A DNA stretch of 64,000 nucleotides from Dendrolimus kikuchii (taxonomy: Eukaryota; Arthropoda; Insecta; Lepidoptera; Lasiocampidae), in contig CM034389.1 of the NCBI GenBank assembly GCA_019925095.2, forward strand, positions 24,660,435 through 24,724,434, written 5' to 3'. Of this stretch, positions 11,096 to 20,485 are shown piece after piece (positions within the stretch are counted from its first letter, which is position 1; each line of letters starts with the position of its first letter). Position numbers and translations under genes: made by a program. Below the pieces are notes generated by a model. That model was not told where the DNA came from and made no database searches. It was given only the letters and a program-made list of their open reading frames with translations.

Positions 11096-11878
11096 CCATT
11101 TTTATTTAAAGTAATTTTTGATTTTATTTTATCATTTTTAATTTTTCTTTTACTTTTTAGTTTACACAGATAATACTATTACTAACACTAATACTATGAT
11201 GGACGTCTAAGAGATAACTAAGCTTTAAACCTGCCCTTTGTACTAGTTTTTGATAGTGTTTCATGCTTTTTTCCTTGTAAGTCCAATTCTGACCTATATT
11301 TTACCAAAGAGAGAATTCATCTTTTAATCGTGTTAATTAAAATTGTATAGGCACTTCTGGTTCTAGATAGGCCTCGTGTCCTAATAGGCTGGGTTGTCGT
11401 TATGTTGGGTACACATTGTTCCGGACCTGAACAAATATAAACGTGTTAATTGCTATATTCCGGCGGTCCTCGGCATATTTGTTTGTTTATATCTGGTACA
11501 CCGTCTTTATAATATGTTGATGTCAGTGTTTAGATGACGTACGTTTATTTCTTATTAAAGCTTTCTTTTCGCTTTGACTAGCGTAATATTTAGATAATTA
11601 TCCCACCATTCCTGTTATCAAAAATAGTTATATATCTTTTCTGGTACTGCCGAAACATGGAATAAGGAATCTGTTTTTTTCTGATAAATACAATCTAGGA
11701 GTCTTCACGTCACGACTGAATATGTATCTTCTAGGTAAGCTAGCTCCATCCGAGACAGTGGTCAAAAGCAAACCTACACAGTCATAAATAATGTATCACT
11801 GCCTAAATTCAATATAGGTATAAATGAAAATATGTTATTTTGAGTTAGTAATAGACTCATGATCTAAATAACATACTC

Positions 11879-11950
11879 TCTCTTTTCTTTCACCATATCC
11901 CAATTACTTGGGGTCGGCACAATATGTCTTTTCCTTCCACACTCTTCATC
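11879..11950 (-). pseudogene. LINE-1T 3' relic
   Basis: The plus strand reads caattacttggggtcggcac followed by tatgtcttttccttcc, the complement of the LINE-1T 3' end at 49838. Confidence 0.5.
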
Positions 11951-12408
11951 TAAATAACATACTCTACTATCACATAATGTACAATATTATATTATAATAA
12001 TATATAAGTGCGCTAAAATGCAGTAATCAAATTCTTACGATTTGAACAATTATTGATTCAAGTAGAGTTATGTTGTAAAGTTCATAAATCAATAAATTCA
12101 CAAAGCCGTGAAGAAGTGGTATTACTTTTACTAATGTGACAGTAAAAGAGAGAGATGTTAAAATATGCAATTTTTTAGCAAATTATTACCCTGATTTTAA
12201 TGCGTGTAAACAAAAGCAATGTAGCCGGAGCATTAGCATATATTATACTGTTTTCTTTTGCGTTAAGCAGTTAGCTAGTTTCAATAATCTCTTCATTCAT
12301 GATGTTATATCTTTTTTTTATATCTTTATTTATTTATGAGGGTTTTTTCAAAAAGAAAATGTCACCCCCGTTATTGCTCCCAAAAATATATAAAAGCAAC
12401 ATTAACAA

Positions 12409-13018
12409 TTAATTTCGACGACTTAAATAAAAGGAAATAATTTTAAACAGCATTCTGGCCTCATCGGATAGCGGTGAGGCCAGAATACTGTTAAAAAAGC
12501 CTAAATTAGACGTTCTAGCGCCAAATTTGTCACGTCTCTGAGGCTCGACGCGCACACATTCAAACAAAATGTGATGGACATCTTCTCTCACTCCGCATAC
12601 AGTGCAATTCGGGGAATTAATTTTACGCATCATGTAACCAAATCAATTCAGTGGGACATGCCCAGATCTAAGCCTCAGTGCCGTAACAACTTCTTGTCTT
12701 CTCATTCTGCTCACATCGAACCAAGGGGAGCCAGGGAGAGATGGCTGGATCACTTTATACCATATACCTTTTGTTAACGATCTTTTGTCAAAATATTCTT
12801 CTAAGCATAAATTTCTGATTACAAGGGTAATCTCGCTATACCAAGGAAGGCAATTTTATGTTTCTCCATCGGATGCAGCTTCATTTGCCAGGCGATCAAC
12901 CATCTCATTTCCCTCTAGCCCAACGTGTGAAGGAATCCATTGTAAAACAATAGTCTTACCCCTAGTTACAAACTTAATTATATTCCTTATAATCGGATGT
13001 TATATCTGTTTGAAGTAA
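12409..13018 (-). pseudogene. LINE RNase H and C-terminal zinc-knuckle region
   Basis: Read on the minus strand in a single frame, about 200 codons carry three in-frame stops and no frameshift. First comes the end of an RNase H domain (VLQWIPSHVGLEGNE, then VDRLANEA with the catalytic-type D). An unrelated linker follows, then a C-terminal CxxC...HxxxH...C knuckle (CTVCGVREDVHHILFEC), then the stop. This order is typical of RNase H-carrying LINEs of the I/Jockey/R1 groups. The polymerase and endonuclease domains are missing. The retained frame suggests decay by substitution only. Its genomic neighbour is the BEL element at 13269, which does not interrupt it. Confidence 0.75.
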
Positions 13019-13036
13019 TTTTTACTCGTTGTGTGT

Positions 13037-13082
13037 CTAGAGTTCTAGAGTACTTGGTTCTAGAGTTCTAGAGAATTTGGTC
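13037..13082. repeat. Short tandem repeat, two 23-bp units
   Basis: Two units of the form tctagagttctagagNNttg follow each other. Confidence 0.6.
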
Positions 13083-13263
13083 GTGTTAAGTGCGCCGTAT
13101 TTCACCGAATATGAATTGTTGAGATTTAATACAGGTATTGGAATAAACATGCTTCCAACGCCGCCTATATTTAATCTTTAGTGTCCTATAATTATGTTCT
13201 TATTTGTATGTTGGGTCGATGTTTCTTAAAATTAGCAGGTCACATTGAATGGTATGTAGTATT

Positions 13264-13268
13264 GGCTA
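13264..13268. repeat. Target-site duplication of the BEL element (left)
   Basis: ggcta immediately precedes the left LTR and is repeated at 20229-20233 after the right LTR. Five bases is the usual BEL/Pao duplication length. Confidence 0.9.
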
Positions 13269-13528
13269 TGTTCGAAATAGCTCGTTTAATTCTCACTATT
13301 AACTTATATTTTCGCAAACTAGACATAGGATTTATAATTTGAAATAAAACTCGTAACACAGCTGTGGCAGAACAAAGTCTATAATATAGAACTGTCATGT
13401 AGGTAGGATAAAATTTTCAATGTATGAGAATAAGTCGACTTTATGCTGATTTCAAAACGTGTAACGCCATCTAGTTACTTTTCACCACAACTAATCAGTA
13501 GCATGTATTTAGATTATATGATTGAACA
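13269..13528 (-). repeat. BEL element 3' LTR
   Basis: 260 bp starting tgttcgaaatag and ending tgattgaaca. It differs from the other LTR at two sites (acataggat versus acaaaggat; ggataaaat versus ggataacat). In element sense it is preceded by a purine-rich ggtgggtgga (13531-13540), the likely polypurine tract. Confidence 0.95.
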
Positions 13529-13852
13529 TAATCCACCCACCAAAGGACATAGTCCTTTTACTAACCCTCAAAATAGTATTAAACGAACTCTAAATTGTCG
13601 AACTTATACAATGCAAGGTAATCTCTAAAATATGATGCCCTCAATTTATATCCACCCACCATGACAACTAAGTTTTAAAAAATATTAAAAAAAAATCTCT
13701 AGCAGTATGCACATGAAATGACACAAAGTAAAAGAAAGAAAATATGACTCAAATTGTTCTGGTAACATTTGTAAAACAAATTACTACTCTTTAAAACAAT
13801 AATTAATGAACATGATCAAAATAATTAAAATTATGAATAAACAAACAAAAAT
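13529..13852 (-). other. BEL element 3' untranslated region
   Basis: It lies between the integrase stop and the 3' LTR. The complement of the purine-rich tract, tccacccacca, occurs twice (near 13532 and 13651). No coding region is seen. Confidence 0.7.
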
Positions 13853-14436
13853 CTACTCTACTGCTTTTGGTAAAAAACATAACTTATTACACGGTCTTTT
13901 AAAAGTACCGTTCTTGGTTTTAATAGAAACTACACGCGTAAGATTGTCTTTTCCAGTATGTTTTTCTATAATTCTGCCAAGCCACCATTTAGAAGGAGGG
14001 ACACCCTTTTCTCTAATTATTACAATGTCATCGATTTCAGGCTCCATTTTCTGCGTGGTCCACTTATATCTTTGGTTCAAAGTGACCAAATATTCATCTG
14101 ACCACCTTCTCCAAAAGTCATTCATCAGTTTTTGGCAGTATTTCCATCGCTTCAAATCAGAAATTTTGTTCTCCTCATTGTATATCTCGTCCGGAATTAT
14201 CAAAAGTGACTCTCCCACAAGAAAATGGCCTGGTGTAAGAGGCTCTGGATCGTCTGAGTTTTCGCTCAAATAAGACAGAGGACGTGAGTTAAGACACGCT
14301 TCTATTTGAGTGAGTACAGTAGTGAGCTCCTCAAAAGTTAATGTAGAATATCCAATCACTCTCTTCAAATGTTTCTTGGCAGAGCGCACTCCCGCCTCCC
14401 AGAGCCCGCCAAAATTAGGGGCCTGTGGTGGAATAA
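13853..14436 (-). pseudogene. BEL integrase C-terminal part (second copy)
   Basis: In element sense this begins within the integrase core at PPQAPNFGGLWEAG, with the catalytic-type E in WEAG. It runs through RWKYCQKLMNDFWRRW into the C-terminal DUF5641-type domain (PEIDDIVIIREKGVPPSKWW) and stops at 13853. It is the only part of the element carrying that C-terminal domain. It is cut off from the preceding Pol because the shared 305-bp block (14132-14436) also occurs upstream at 14925-15229 and the two are separated by foreign and inverted sequence. The ATG at 14467 lies in the inverted piece and is not a natural start. Confidence 0.85.
14132..14436 (-). repeat. Direct duplication within BEL integrase, copy 2
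   Basis: This 305-bp block is identical by eye to 14925-15229, with a fixed offset of 793 bp. Confidence 0.9.
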
Positions 14437-14591
14437 TTCCGGACGAGATATACAATGAGGAGAACAAAATTTCTGATTTGAAGCGATGGAAATACTGCCA
14501 ATGGCACGTTATATGCCGTCGTAGTCGTAACTCAGGACGGGGTGTACTGTACTGGCCTCTTGGTGCCAGACAGTGTGTGACCCCCGCTCCA
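14433..14591. repeat. Left arm of perfect 159-bp inverted repeat
   Basis: The arm is the exact reverse complement of 14835-14993. Its outer ~69 bp is integrase sequence in inverted orientation and its inner 90 bp is foreign sequence. The loop is 243 bp (14592-14834). Confidence 0.9.
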
Positions 14592-14924
14592 ACCAGGGGT
14601 CAGTCGTCTCAGTTAGAGCCAGTTGGCGTCGAGCTGGTCTAAGTCGACGTACATTCAGATGACGCCGTTTGGTGTAGTTGGGTGTTTACACCCTGGGGTG
14701 ATAATGGTGTTTGTCGTCCTTTGACGGGGGAGGATGATACAACATCTACGTGAGGATTTCTCGTTAAGAGAAGTGACCCAGCTCGTCGGGGATCGGGTTA
14801 AACTGCACCAGCGCGGTATGTACCGAACCCTGACTGGAGCGGGGGTCACACACTGTCTGGCACCAAGAGGCCAGTACAGTACACCCCGTCCTGAGTTACG
14901 ACTACGACGGCATATAACGTGCCA
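14502..14924. other. Foreign 423-bp insert inside BEL element
   Basis: This sequence has no counterpart in the integrase and starts and ends with a 90-bp inverted repeat (tggcacgttatatgcc at the edge). It is markedly GC-richer than its surroundings. Its middle contains gacgggggaggatgat, which resembles the polypurine tract of an LTR element on the plus strand. It may be a scrap of another LTR element; I cannot name it. Confidence 0.5.
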
Positions 14925-14993
14925 TTGGCAGTATTTCCATCGCTTCAAATCAGAAATTTTGTTCTCCTCATTGTATATCTCGTCCGGAATTAT
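14835..14993. repeat. Right arm of perfect 159-bp inverted repeat
   Basis: Exact complement of 14433-14591. Here the integrase part (14925-14993) is in the native orientation. Confidence 0.9.
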
Positions 14994-15229
14994 CAAAAGT
15001 GACTCTCCCACAAGAAAATGGCCTGGTGTAAGAGGCTCTGGATCGTCTGAGTTTTCGCTCAAATAAGACAGAGGACGTGAGTTAAGACACGCTTCTATTT
15101 GAGTGAGTACAGTAGTGAGCTCCTCAAAAGTTAATGTAGAATATCCAATCACTCTCTTCAAATGTTTCTTGGCAGAGCGCACTCCCGCCTCCCAGAGCCC
15201 GCCAAAATTAGGGGCCTGTGGTGGAATAA
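14925..15229 (-). repeat. Direct duplication within BEL integrase, copy 1
   Basis: Identical to 14132-14436. In element sense this copy comes first and joins the upstream integrase core naturally. Confidence 0.9.
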
Positions 15230-15421
15230 ATTTCCACTCAGTTCCTTCATTAGCTACAAGATGTCGAATTTCATCAGGGAGTTGTGATGTTGCACGATTA
15301 AACATCTCCCGTAACTCCTTATCAGCACCGATGAAGTTTGTGCCATTGTCTGAGTACAGGGTACGGCAATGACCTCTCCTCGACACAAATCTTCGATAGG
15401 CGGCGATGAAGCCTTCAGATG

Positions 15422-18400
15422 TTAAATCGGAAACTGCTTCAAGGTGTATTGCTTTTGTGCTGAAGCAAACAAAAGACAAATGTAGCCCTTGTATGATTTT
15501 GATCCTCGCCCTGGTGAAAATCGAATGTTGATGTGACCAGTAAAATCCACTCCAGAAATCTTAAAAGGTCTCATTGGCTTTAGTCTAGTTTCTGGCAGCT
15601 GTCCCATTAGCTGGTTGTGATTTTGCTGTGAATAACGTAAACATGTTACACAATTTCTGTAACGTTTCTTTACACACTCTCTCGCTCGAATAACCCAGTA
15701 TTTTGTTCTCAAGAAATTTAACATCAATTGTGGTCCTCCATGAAAGGTTTTGTCATGAGCATCTTGTATTATAAGTTTAGTGAGATGACTATCACAAGGT
15801 AATATTACTGGATGTCGTTTATCATAATCTACTTGAGCCATATGTATCCGTCCTCCTACTCTTAAAATTCCATTGTCATCAAGAAGCGGATTAAGAGAAT
15901 GAAGTTGACTCTTCTTTGGTATACTCTTCTGATGTTGTAAATAATTGATTTCCTCTTCAAAAGTCTTCGCCTGTGTTTCTTTTATACAAAATTTTAATAT
16001 GTCATTCTTCTCTTCCTTACTAACAATTTTAGATAAAGTTTTTCTGTTCTCTTTAGGTAGTTTTAAGTTCAAAATCTTTTTGCAGTAAGATAGTACTCTT
16101 AACATTTTTGATAAATTAGAAAATCTTGTCCAAATGAAATCTTCTTTCTCTTTAACAGTAGCTGTTAAGACCTTGATTGCTCTAGTCTCCTCGGATGTTT
16201 CAAAACTGTTACGGGGTTCTCGTTGGTACTCGTCTTGTTGCAACCACTTTGGACCATGCCACCAGAGTTTATGTTTCACCAGCTCTGAAGTTGATAACCC
16301 TCTTGATGCACAGTCAGCCGGGTTCTGATCTGTAGTGACATGCCTCCACTGAACTTTATCTAGCATGGTGAGAATCTCAGATATTCTGTTACTGACAAAA
16401 GTGGTCCACCGACTGGGTTCTCCCGCTATCCATGCTAAGACGACTGTACTGTCCGACCATGCGTATATGTTTCTCTTCGGTACGTTCATAATCTGTGAAA
16501 CTTCATACAGAAGTTTAGTGGCTAGCAATGCTGCACATAATTCCATACGAGGAATGGAAATCTCTTTCTCTACAGGCGCTACCTTGGTTTTGGCTGTCAC
16601 AAGATTAACCACTGTCTTTCCATCTTTAGACGTCGACTTCAGATAAACAGCTGCGGCGTATGCCGCTTGGGAAGCATCGGCGAATGCGTGGAGCTCTATG
16701 TAGTCATCACTTCTCGTTTGTAACCATCGAGGTATAATAATATCCTTAACGTTCTCTAAGTCTATCTTGTACTGTTGCCACTCTAGCAAAAGTTGTCGGT
16801 TAAGTTTCTCATCCCAAGATAGCCTTGATTTCCAAAGGTTTTGCATGAATATTTTCGAGGTTATAATTACTGGAGCTATCCAGCCCATAGGGTCGTATAA
16901 CCGAGCAATCGCAGAAAGCACCATCCTCTTAGTTGTACCTTCATCGTCATTTTCAGGTAAGTTAAAATGGTATTCAAATTCATCGGTAGTCTTATTCCAT
17001 GACAAACCTAACACTTTGATGTTGTCATTAGATTTGAAGACGACAGATTGGTTCGATCTCTGATTCTCTTCTTCGATATGACCTAGCAATTCGTCGCTGT
17101 TGCTACACCATTTTTGGAGTTCGAATCCGCCTGCTCTCATTAGGTTATTCATCTCTTTGTAGATATCTATTGCTTGAACAGTAGTCTCACAACCTGTAAG
17201 TAGATCATCCATATAGTAATCTTGCAGGGTAATTTGAGCAGCTAGAGGATACTTCGACTGCTCATCCTTAGCTAATTGTTGTAGTGACTTCACTGCGAGA
17301 TATGGTGCACAGGAAGTCCCGAAGGTGAGTCTCAATAGTTTGTAGTGTTGAATAGGATCGTGTGGTCTTGGTCTCCAAACTATTCTTTGAAAGTCCGTAT
17401 CCTGCTCATCAACGCGCACTTGGCGGTACATTTGGACCAAATCAGCGACAATGCATATTGTGTGTCGTCTCCATCTCATTAGTATATGGCGTAAGTCTTG
17501 TTGAAGTTTAGGTCCAACCAGTAGATTGTCATTCAACGAGACATTGTTAAAGCCTTTACTCGAAGCGTCGAAGACCACTCTCACCTTACTCGTCTCTTTG
17601 TCTTTTCTAATCACTGCATGATGTGGCAGGTAAACGACATGAGAATCGTCTAACTGTTCTTTCTCTGTTATCTCTCTCATATGATTTTGTTTCACATAAT
17701 CCTCTATCACATTTTTATAATCTTCATAAAGATTTGTATCTCTACTCAGTTTCTTCTCTAATGACTTGAATCTTCTCAGTGCTATCTCTAACGATTTACC
17801 AAATTGACAGTCTGGCTTTGAACTCTTAAAAGGCAATCGTACAATATATCTTCCTTCTTTGTCTCTTTTTGTTGTTTCTTCATAGATTTCTTCACAGCGA
17901 ATCTCTTCTTTTGTCATTCTCTTTTGAATACTGTCAGGTTCTCTTTCTATTTCCCAAAACTGTTTCAAAAGCTGATCTTCTTTTAGTTGTAGGTGTAAGC
18001 TGATAACTCTGTGATTGGATGTCACATCCGTATTTATCTTCCCCGACAAGATCCATCCCAGTTGGGTATTCTGAGCCACTGGCCCACTCAATGCAGTATG
18101 CTTCAGTAACCCTTTTAGTAATATTTCTCCATAGACTTCTACTCCCAGAATTATGTCTATCCTTCCAGGGGTTCCGTAGGTTGGATCAGCCAAAGGTAAG
18201 TGTTTTACATCTGGCCAGTCAGGTATTGATACATCCGTGGATGGTAGATATGAAGTCAATTTTTTTAGTACAAATGCATCAACAGGTATCGTGAAATTAG
18301 GGTTATGCAATGACTGAATGACAAAAGAAACTCTAAATCTGGTTCTAGTCTCTCCATCTCCAATTCCAGAAACCACTCCATTTACCGATGATCCTTTCAT

Positions 18401-19906
18401 TTGGAAGGCTCGTGCAGTAGCTTCGGTGATGAATGAAGTTTCGGACCCTTGGTCTATTAAAGCTCGGACTATTTGGGTTTGACCATTCGATGATTCTATT
18501 TTTACCATCGCTGTAGCCAACAGCACTCGGCTCTGCTGTTTTTCTTTAGCTAAATGAGCTACGACTCTTGTCTCTGTTAGACTACGCGTATTTGATTGTA
18601 ATGCTTCTGTAGAAGTATTCTCAGAAGTTCCTGGTACAGGAGGCATTACATTGGAAACTCTCTCATAGTGCAGTAGTGTATGATGTCTCTTGCCACAGCG
18701 TCGGCAACTGGTGGGCACGTGGCACTTCTTCACTGTATGTGTCGGTGACAGGCAATTGAAACACAAACCCTTTGCTTCTATGTACTCGGATCTCTTTTCA
18801 GGAGTGTATGTTTCAAATTGTTTGCACAAATATACAGCGTGTTCACCTGAACACATAGGACAGGACTTACTTGACTTTTTCTCTAAGGATGAATGAAATG
18901 ACCTTTGTTTAGTTTGCTTTAGTGTATCACTCGTGTAGTTTGAAGTTCTCGATGTATGTTTATTGCATTGGGACGGCTGTAACATTTCTAGTGTTCTAAA
19001 TCGTGTTTCTAGGTATTTTTTCAGTTCGGACCAAGTAGGCAGGTAGTCTACTGAGTCTTCAGGCTCTAATCTGTTGACTTCAAGTTCCCACAATTTTCTG
19101 GACTCTAAATCAAGCTTTGACACAATTAGATAATTTATGATAACATCCCAAGAACTTATATTGACATTGAGATTCTCTAACGATTTTAAACACGACGATG
19201 TTGTATCTAAAAGCTGCTTTATAGCGGTGGCAGACTGATTTGTTATGCTTTTTTGTGCAAAAAGGCGTTTCATGATCTCATTAGAATTGTAACGTTTATT
19301 ACTATAACGACGTGTAAGTTGCCTCCACGCCTCACTGTAGTTACTCTCAATCGTAGATAAATTTCTTAAAAGATTTTCAGCTTCTCCAGACAAGCAGCTT
19401 TTTAAGTAGTGTAGCTTTTGTACAGCACTCAAACTAGTATTTTTATTTATAAGAGAATCAAACATATCGTGAAATGTCTGCCATTCTTCATAACCACCAC
19501 TAAATTTTGGTAAGTGAATTTGAGGTAGTTTCACTTCACATCCCGACATCTCTGAATAGCCTGTTGCGTAGCTAGATCCAGAACTAGATTCACGAGTAGG
19601 CTTAAATGCACTTAAATCATCTTTAAGTTTAGTTTTATATTCTGAGTAAACATCTTCAAATTGTGAGTATACATCATCCTCAAAATAGACAAGTTTAGAT
19701 TTATCTGACCTCTCTATAGCAGCTGCAATCTCGTTATGACCTTCGAAAAAAGTCTCACACAATTTCTCCAAAGCTTCGAGTTTAGTCTCGATATATGTAG
19801 CAGTTATTCTCTCCTTCGGGGATTTTTTGTAGTTAGTTAATGCTTTTTTTATACGGTCAAATAAGTCGTCTTGTTTTCTCAGTTCAAATTTTAGTTTCTC
19901 AGACAT
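15422..19906 (-). CDS. BEL/Pao Gag-Pol polyprotein
   Basis: A 1494-residue uninterrupted frame, starting 43 bases after the primer site at the first ATG (MSEKLKF). A coiled, charged N-terminus is followed by a DUF1759 Gag region (about 125-300). Zinc knuckles come at about 347-410 (CPMCSGEHAVYLC, CFNCLSPTHTVKKC, then a CxxC-HH). A DUF1758-type aspartic protease shows ALIDQGSETSF near 485. The reverse transcriptase has YMDDLLTG near 897. RNase H shows FADASQ near 1075, RMELCA and AWSDSTVVLAW. The integrase zinc finger has HDKTFHGG and CVTC (about 1385-1420), and the first integrase aspartate is in SGVDFTG near 1453. The last ~15 residues are out of frame relative to the family; the rest of the integrase is at 14655-15479. 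Products would assemble cytoplasmic particles and copy the RNA. Protease, RT and RNase H motifs look intact; integrase is not. Confidence 0.95.
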   Translation of the reverse strand: MSEKLKFELRKQDDLFDRIKKALTNYKKSPKERITATYIETKLEALEKLCETFFEGHNEIAAAIERSDKSKLVYFEDDVYSQFEDVYSEYKTKLKDDLSAFKPTRESSSGSSYATGYSEMSGCEVKLPQIHLPKFSGGYEEWQTFHDMFDSLINKNTSLSAVQKLHYLKSCLSGEAENLLRNLSTIESNYSEAWRQLTRRYSNKRYNSNEIMKRLFAQKSITNQSATAIKQLLDTTSSCLKSLENLNVNISSWDVIINYLIVSKLDLESRKLWELEVNRLEPEDSVDYLPTWSELKKYLETRFRTLEMLQPSQCNKHTSRTSNYTSDTLKQTKQRSFHSSLEKKSSKSCPMCSGEHAVYLCKQFETYTPEKRSEYIEAKGLCFNCLSPTHTVKKCHVPTSCRRCGKRHHTLLHYERVSNVMPPVPGTSENTSTEALQSNTRSLTETRVVAHLAKEKQQSRVLLATAMVKIESSNGQTQIVRALIDQGSETSFITEATARAFQMKGSSVNGVVSGIGDGETRTRFRVSFVIQSLHNPNFTIPVDAFVLKKLTSYLPSTDVSIPDWPDVKHLPLADPTYGTPGRIDIILGVEVYGEILLKGLLKHTALSGPVAQNTQLGWILSGKINTDVTSNHRVISLHLQLKEDQLLKQFWEIEREPDSIQKRMTKEEIRCEEIYEETTKRDKEGRYIVRLPFKSSKPDCQFGKSLEIALRRFKSLEKKLSRDTNLYEDYKNVIEDYVKQNHMREITEKEQLDDSHVVYLPHHAVIRKDKETSKVRVVFDASSKGFNNVSLNDNLLVGPKLQQDLRHILMRWRRHTICIVADLVQMYRQVRVDEQDTDFQRIVWRPRPHDPIQHYKLLRLTFGTSCAPYLAVKSLQQLAKDEQSKYPLAAQITLQDYYMDDLLTGCETTVQAIDIYKEMNNLMRAGGFELQKWCSNSDELLGHIEEENQRSNQSVVFKSNDNIKVLGLSWNKTTDEFEYHFNLPENDDEGTTKRMVLSAIARLYDPMGWIAPVIITSKIFMQNLWKSRLSWDEKLNRQLLLEWQQYKIDLENVKDIIIPRWLQTRSDDYIELHAFADASQAAYAAAVYLKSTSKDGKTVVNLVTAKTKVAPVEKEISIPRMELCAALLATKLLYEVSQIMNVPKRNIYAWSDSTVVLAWIAGEPSRWTTFVSNRISEILTMLDKVQWRHVTTDQNPADCASRGLSTSELVKHKLWWHGPKWLQQDEYQREPRNSFETSEETRAIKVLTATVKEKEDFIWTRFSNLSKMLRVLSYCKKILNLKLPKENRKTLSKIVSKEEKNDILKFCIKETQAKTFEEEINYLQHQKSIPKKSQLHSLNPLLDDNGILRVGGRIHMAQVDYDKRHPVILPCDSHLTKLIIQDAHDKTFHGGPQLMLNFLRTKYWVIRARECVKKRYRNCVTCLRYSQQNHNQLMGQLPETRLKPMRPFKISGVDFTGHINIRFSPGRGSKSYKGYICLLFASAQKQYTLKQFPI

Positions 19907-19948
19907 TTTACGTCGAATTTACACTGATTTACACTGTTCAGTTTACAC

Positions 19949-19966
19949 TCCCGGGTTTCGGCACCA
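19949..19966 (-). promoter_or_regulatory. Primer binding site, complementary to tRNA-Phe
   Basis: On the minus strand the 18-mer tggtgccgaaacccggga starts two bases after the 5' LTR. Its complement equals the 3' end of metazoan tRNA-Phe(GAA), CCCGGGTTTCGGCA plus CCA, as I know that tRNA. Confidence 0.85.
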
Positions 19967-19968
19967 GA

Positions 19969-20228
19969 TGTTCGAAATAGCTCGTTTAATTCTCACTATT
20001 AACTTATATTTTCGCAAACTAGACAAAGGATTTATAATTTGAAATAAAACTCGTAACACAGCTGTGGCAGAACAAAGTCTATAATATAGAACTGTCATGT
20101 AGGTAGGATAACATTTTCAATGTATGAGAATAAGTCGACTTTATGCTGATTTCAAAACGTGTAACGCCATCTAGTTACTTTTCACCACAACTAATCAGTA
20201 GCATGTATTTAGATTATATGATTGAACA
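19969..20228 (-). repeat. BEL element 5' LTR
   Basis: 260 bp with TG...CA ends, 99% identical to 13269-13528. It would hold the promoter in element sense. It is followed by the second ggcta. Confidence 0.95.
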
Positions 20229-20233
20229 GGCTA
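20229..20233. repeat. Target-site duplication of the BEL element (right)
   Basis: ggcta, identical to 13264-13268. Confidence 0.9.
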
Positions 20234-20485
20234 AGCTTTTTATTAATGCCTACTTTTCTATTTGGTTTCAGCATTGTTTTGGTGCGAGATCGTTCTTCCG
20301 CTTCATTTTATGGATGTAAGTATATATTATTGTGTATTTTAATGGTTTTATTTTATAATGGTCAGTATTATTTACTGGTTGACAATGATTTTATTGAACT
20401 TAAAAACTGCATAACATTCTTTCATGGTATTCATACTATATATTATACTCTTTTATCCCGGAAAATAACAAATACCGCGTGATAT

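Larger units (their letters stand above)
10853..12408. other. Non-coding; two small repeat scraps
   Basis: At 11041-11095 there is a fragment of the 'aaaaggaggaggtt' repeat (see 57040-57790), and at 11879-11950 a LINE-1T relic. Otherwise nothing is recognised. Confidence 0.45.
14655..15479 (-). pseudogene. BEL integrase core (first copy), frame-shifted and chimeric
   Basis: The frame resumes one base out of register with the Gag-Pol frame, at STKAIHLEAV. It carries the second catalytic aspartate (YSDNGTNF) and the glutamate region (NFGGLWEAG) and runs to RWKYCQ. It then passes into the foreign insert and reads about 90 unrelated codons to a stop at 14655. The third element of the DDE triad is present but the C-terminal domain is lost. 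The first aspartate (SGVDFTG) is in the other frame. The break lies near 15470 at a run of T residues, where one missing base is the simplest cause. A sequencing error in that run cannot be ruled out. Confidence 0.85.
13269..20228 (-). mobile_element. BEL/Pao LTR retrotransposon, complete but rearranged
   Basis: The element runs on the minus strand: 5' LTR at 19969-20228, primer site, Gag-Pol, integrase remains, 3' LTR at 13269-13528. The LTRs start TG and end CA in both directions and differ at two of 260 positions. The target duplication ggcta is present at 13264-13268 and 20229-20233. A single Gag-Pol frame with DUF1759, zinc knuckles, a DUF1758-type protease, Pao-type RT with YMDD, RNase H, an H2C2 finger and a DDE integrase is diagnostic of BEL/Pao. 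The LTR identity marks a recent insertion. It cannot make intact integrase because of a frame change near 15470 and a rearrangement at 14132-15229. Confidence 0.95.

Noticed and set aside
13806..14642. Plus-strand open frames over the BEL integrase
   Set aside because: Antisense shadows of the integrase; no independent domain or start context.
14502..14924. Treating the insert as an ordinary inverted-repeat transposon
   Set aside because: The inverted repeat extends through its edge into integrase sequence, which a simple transposon insertion cannot produce.
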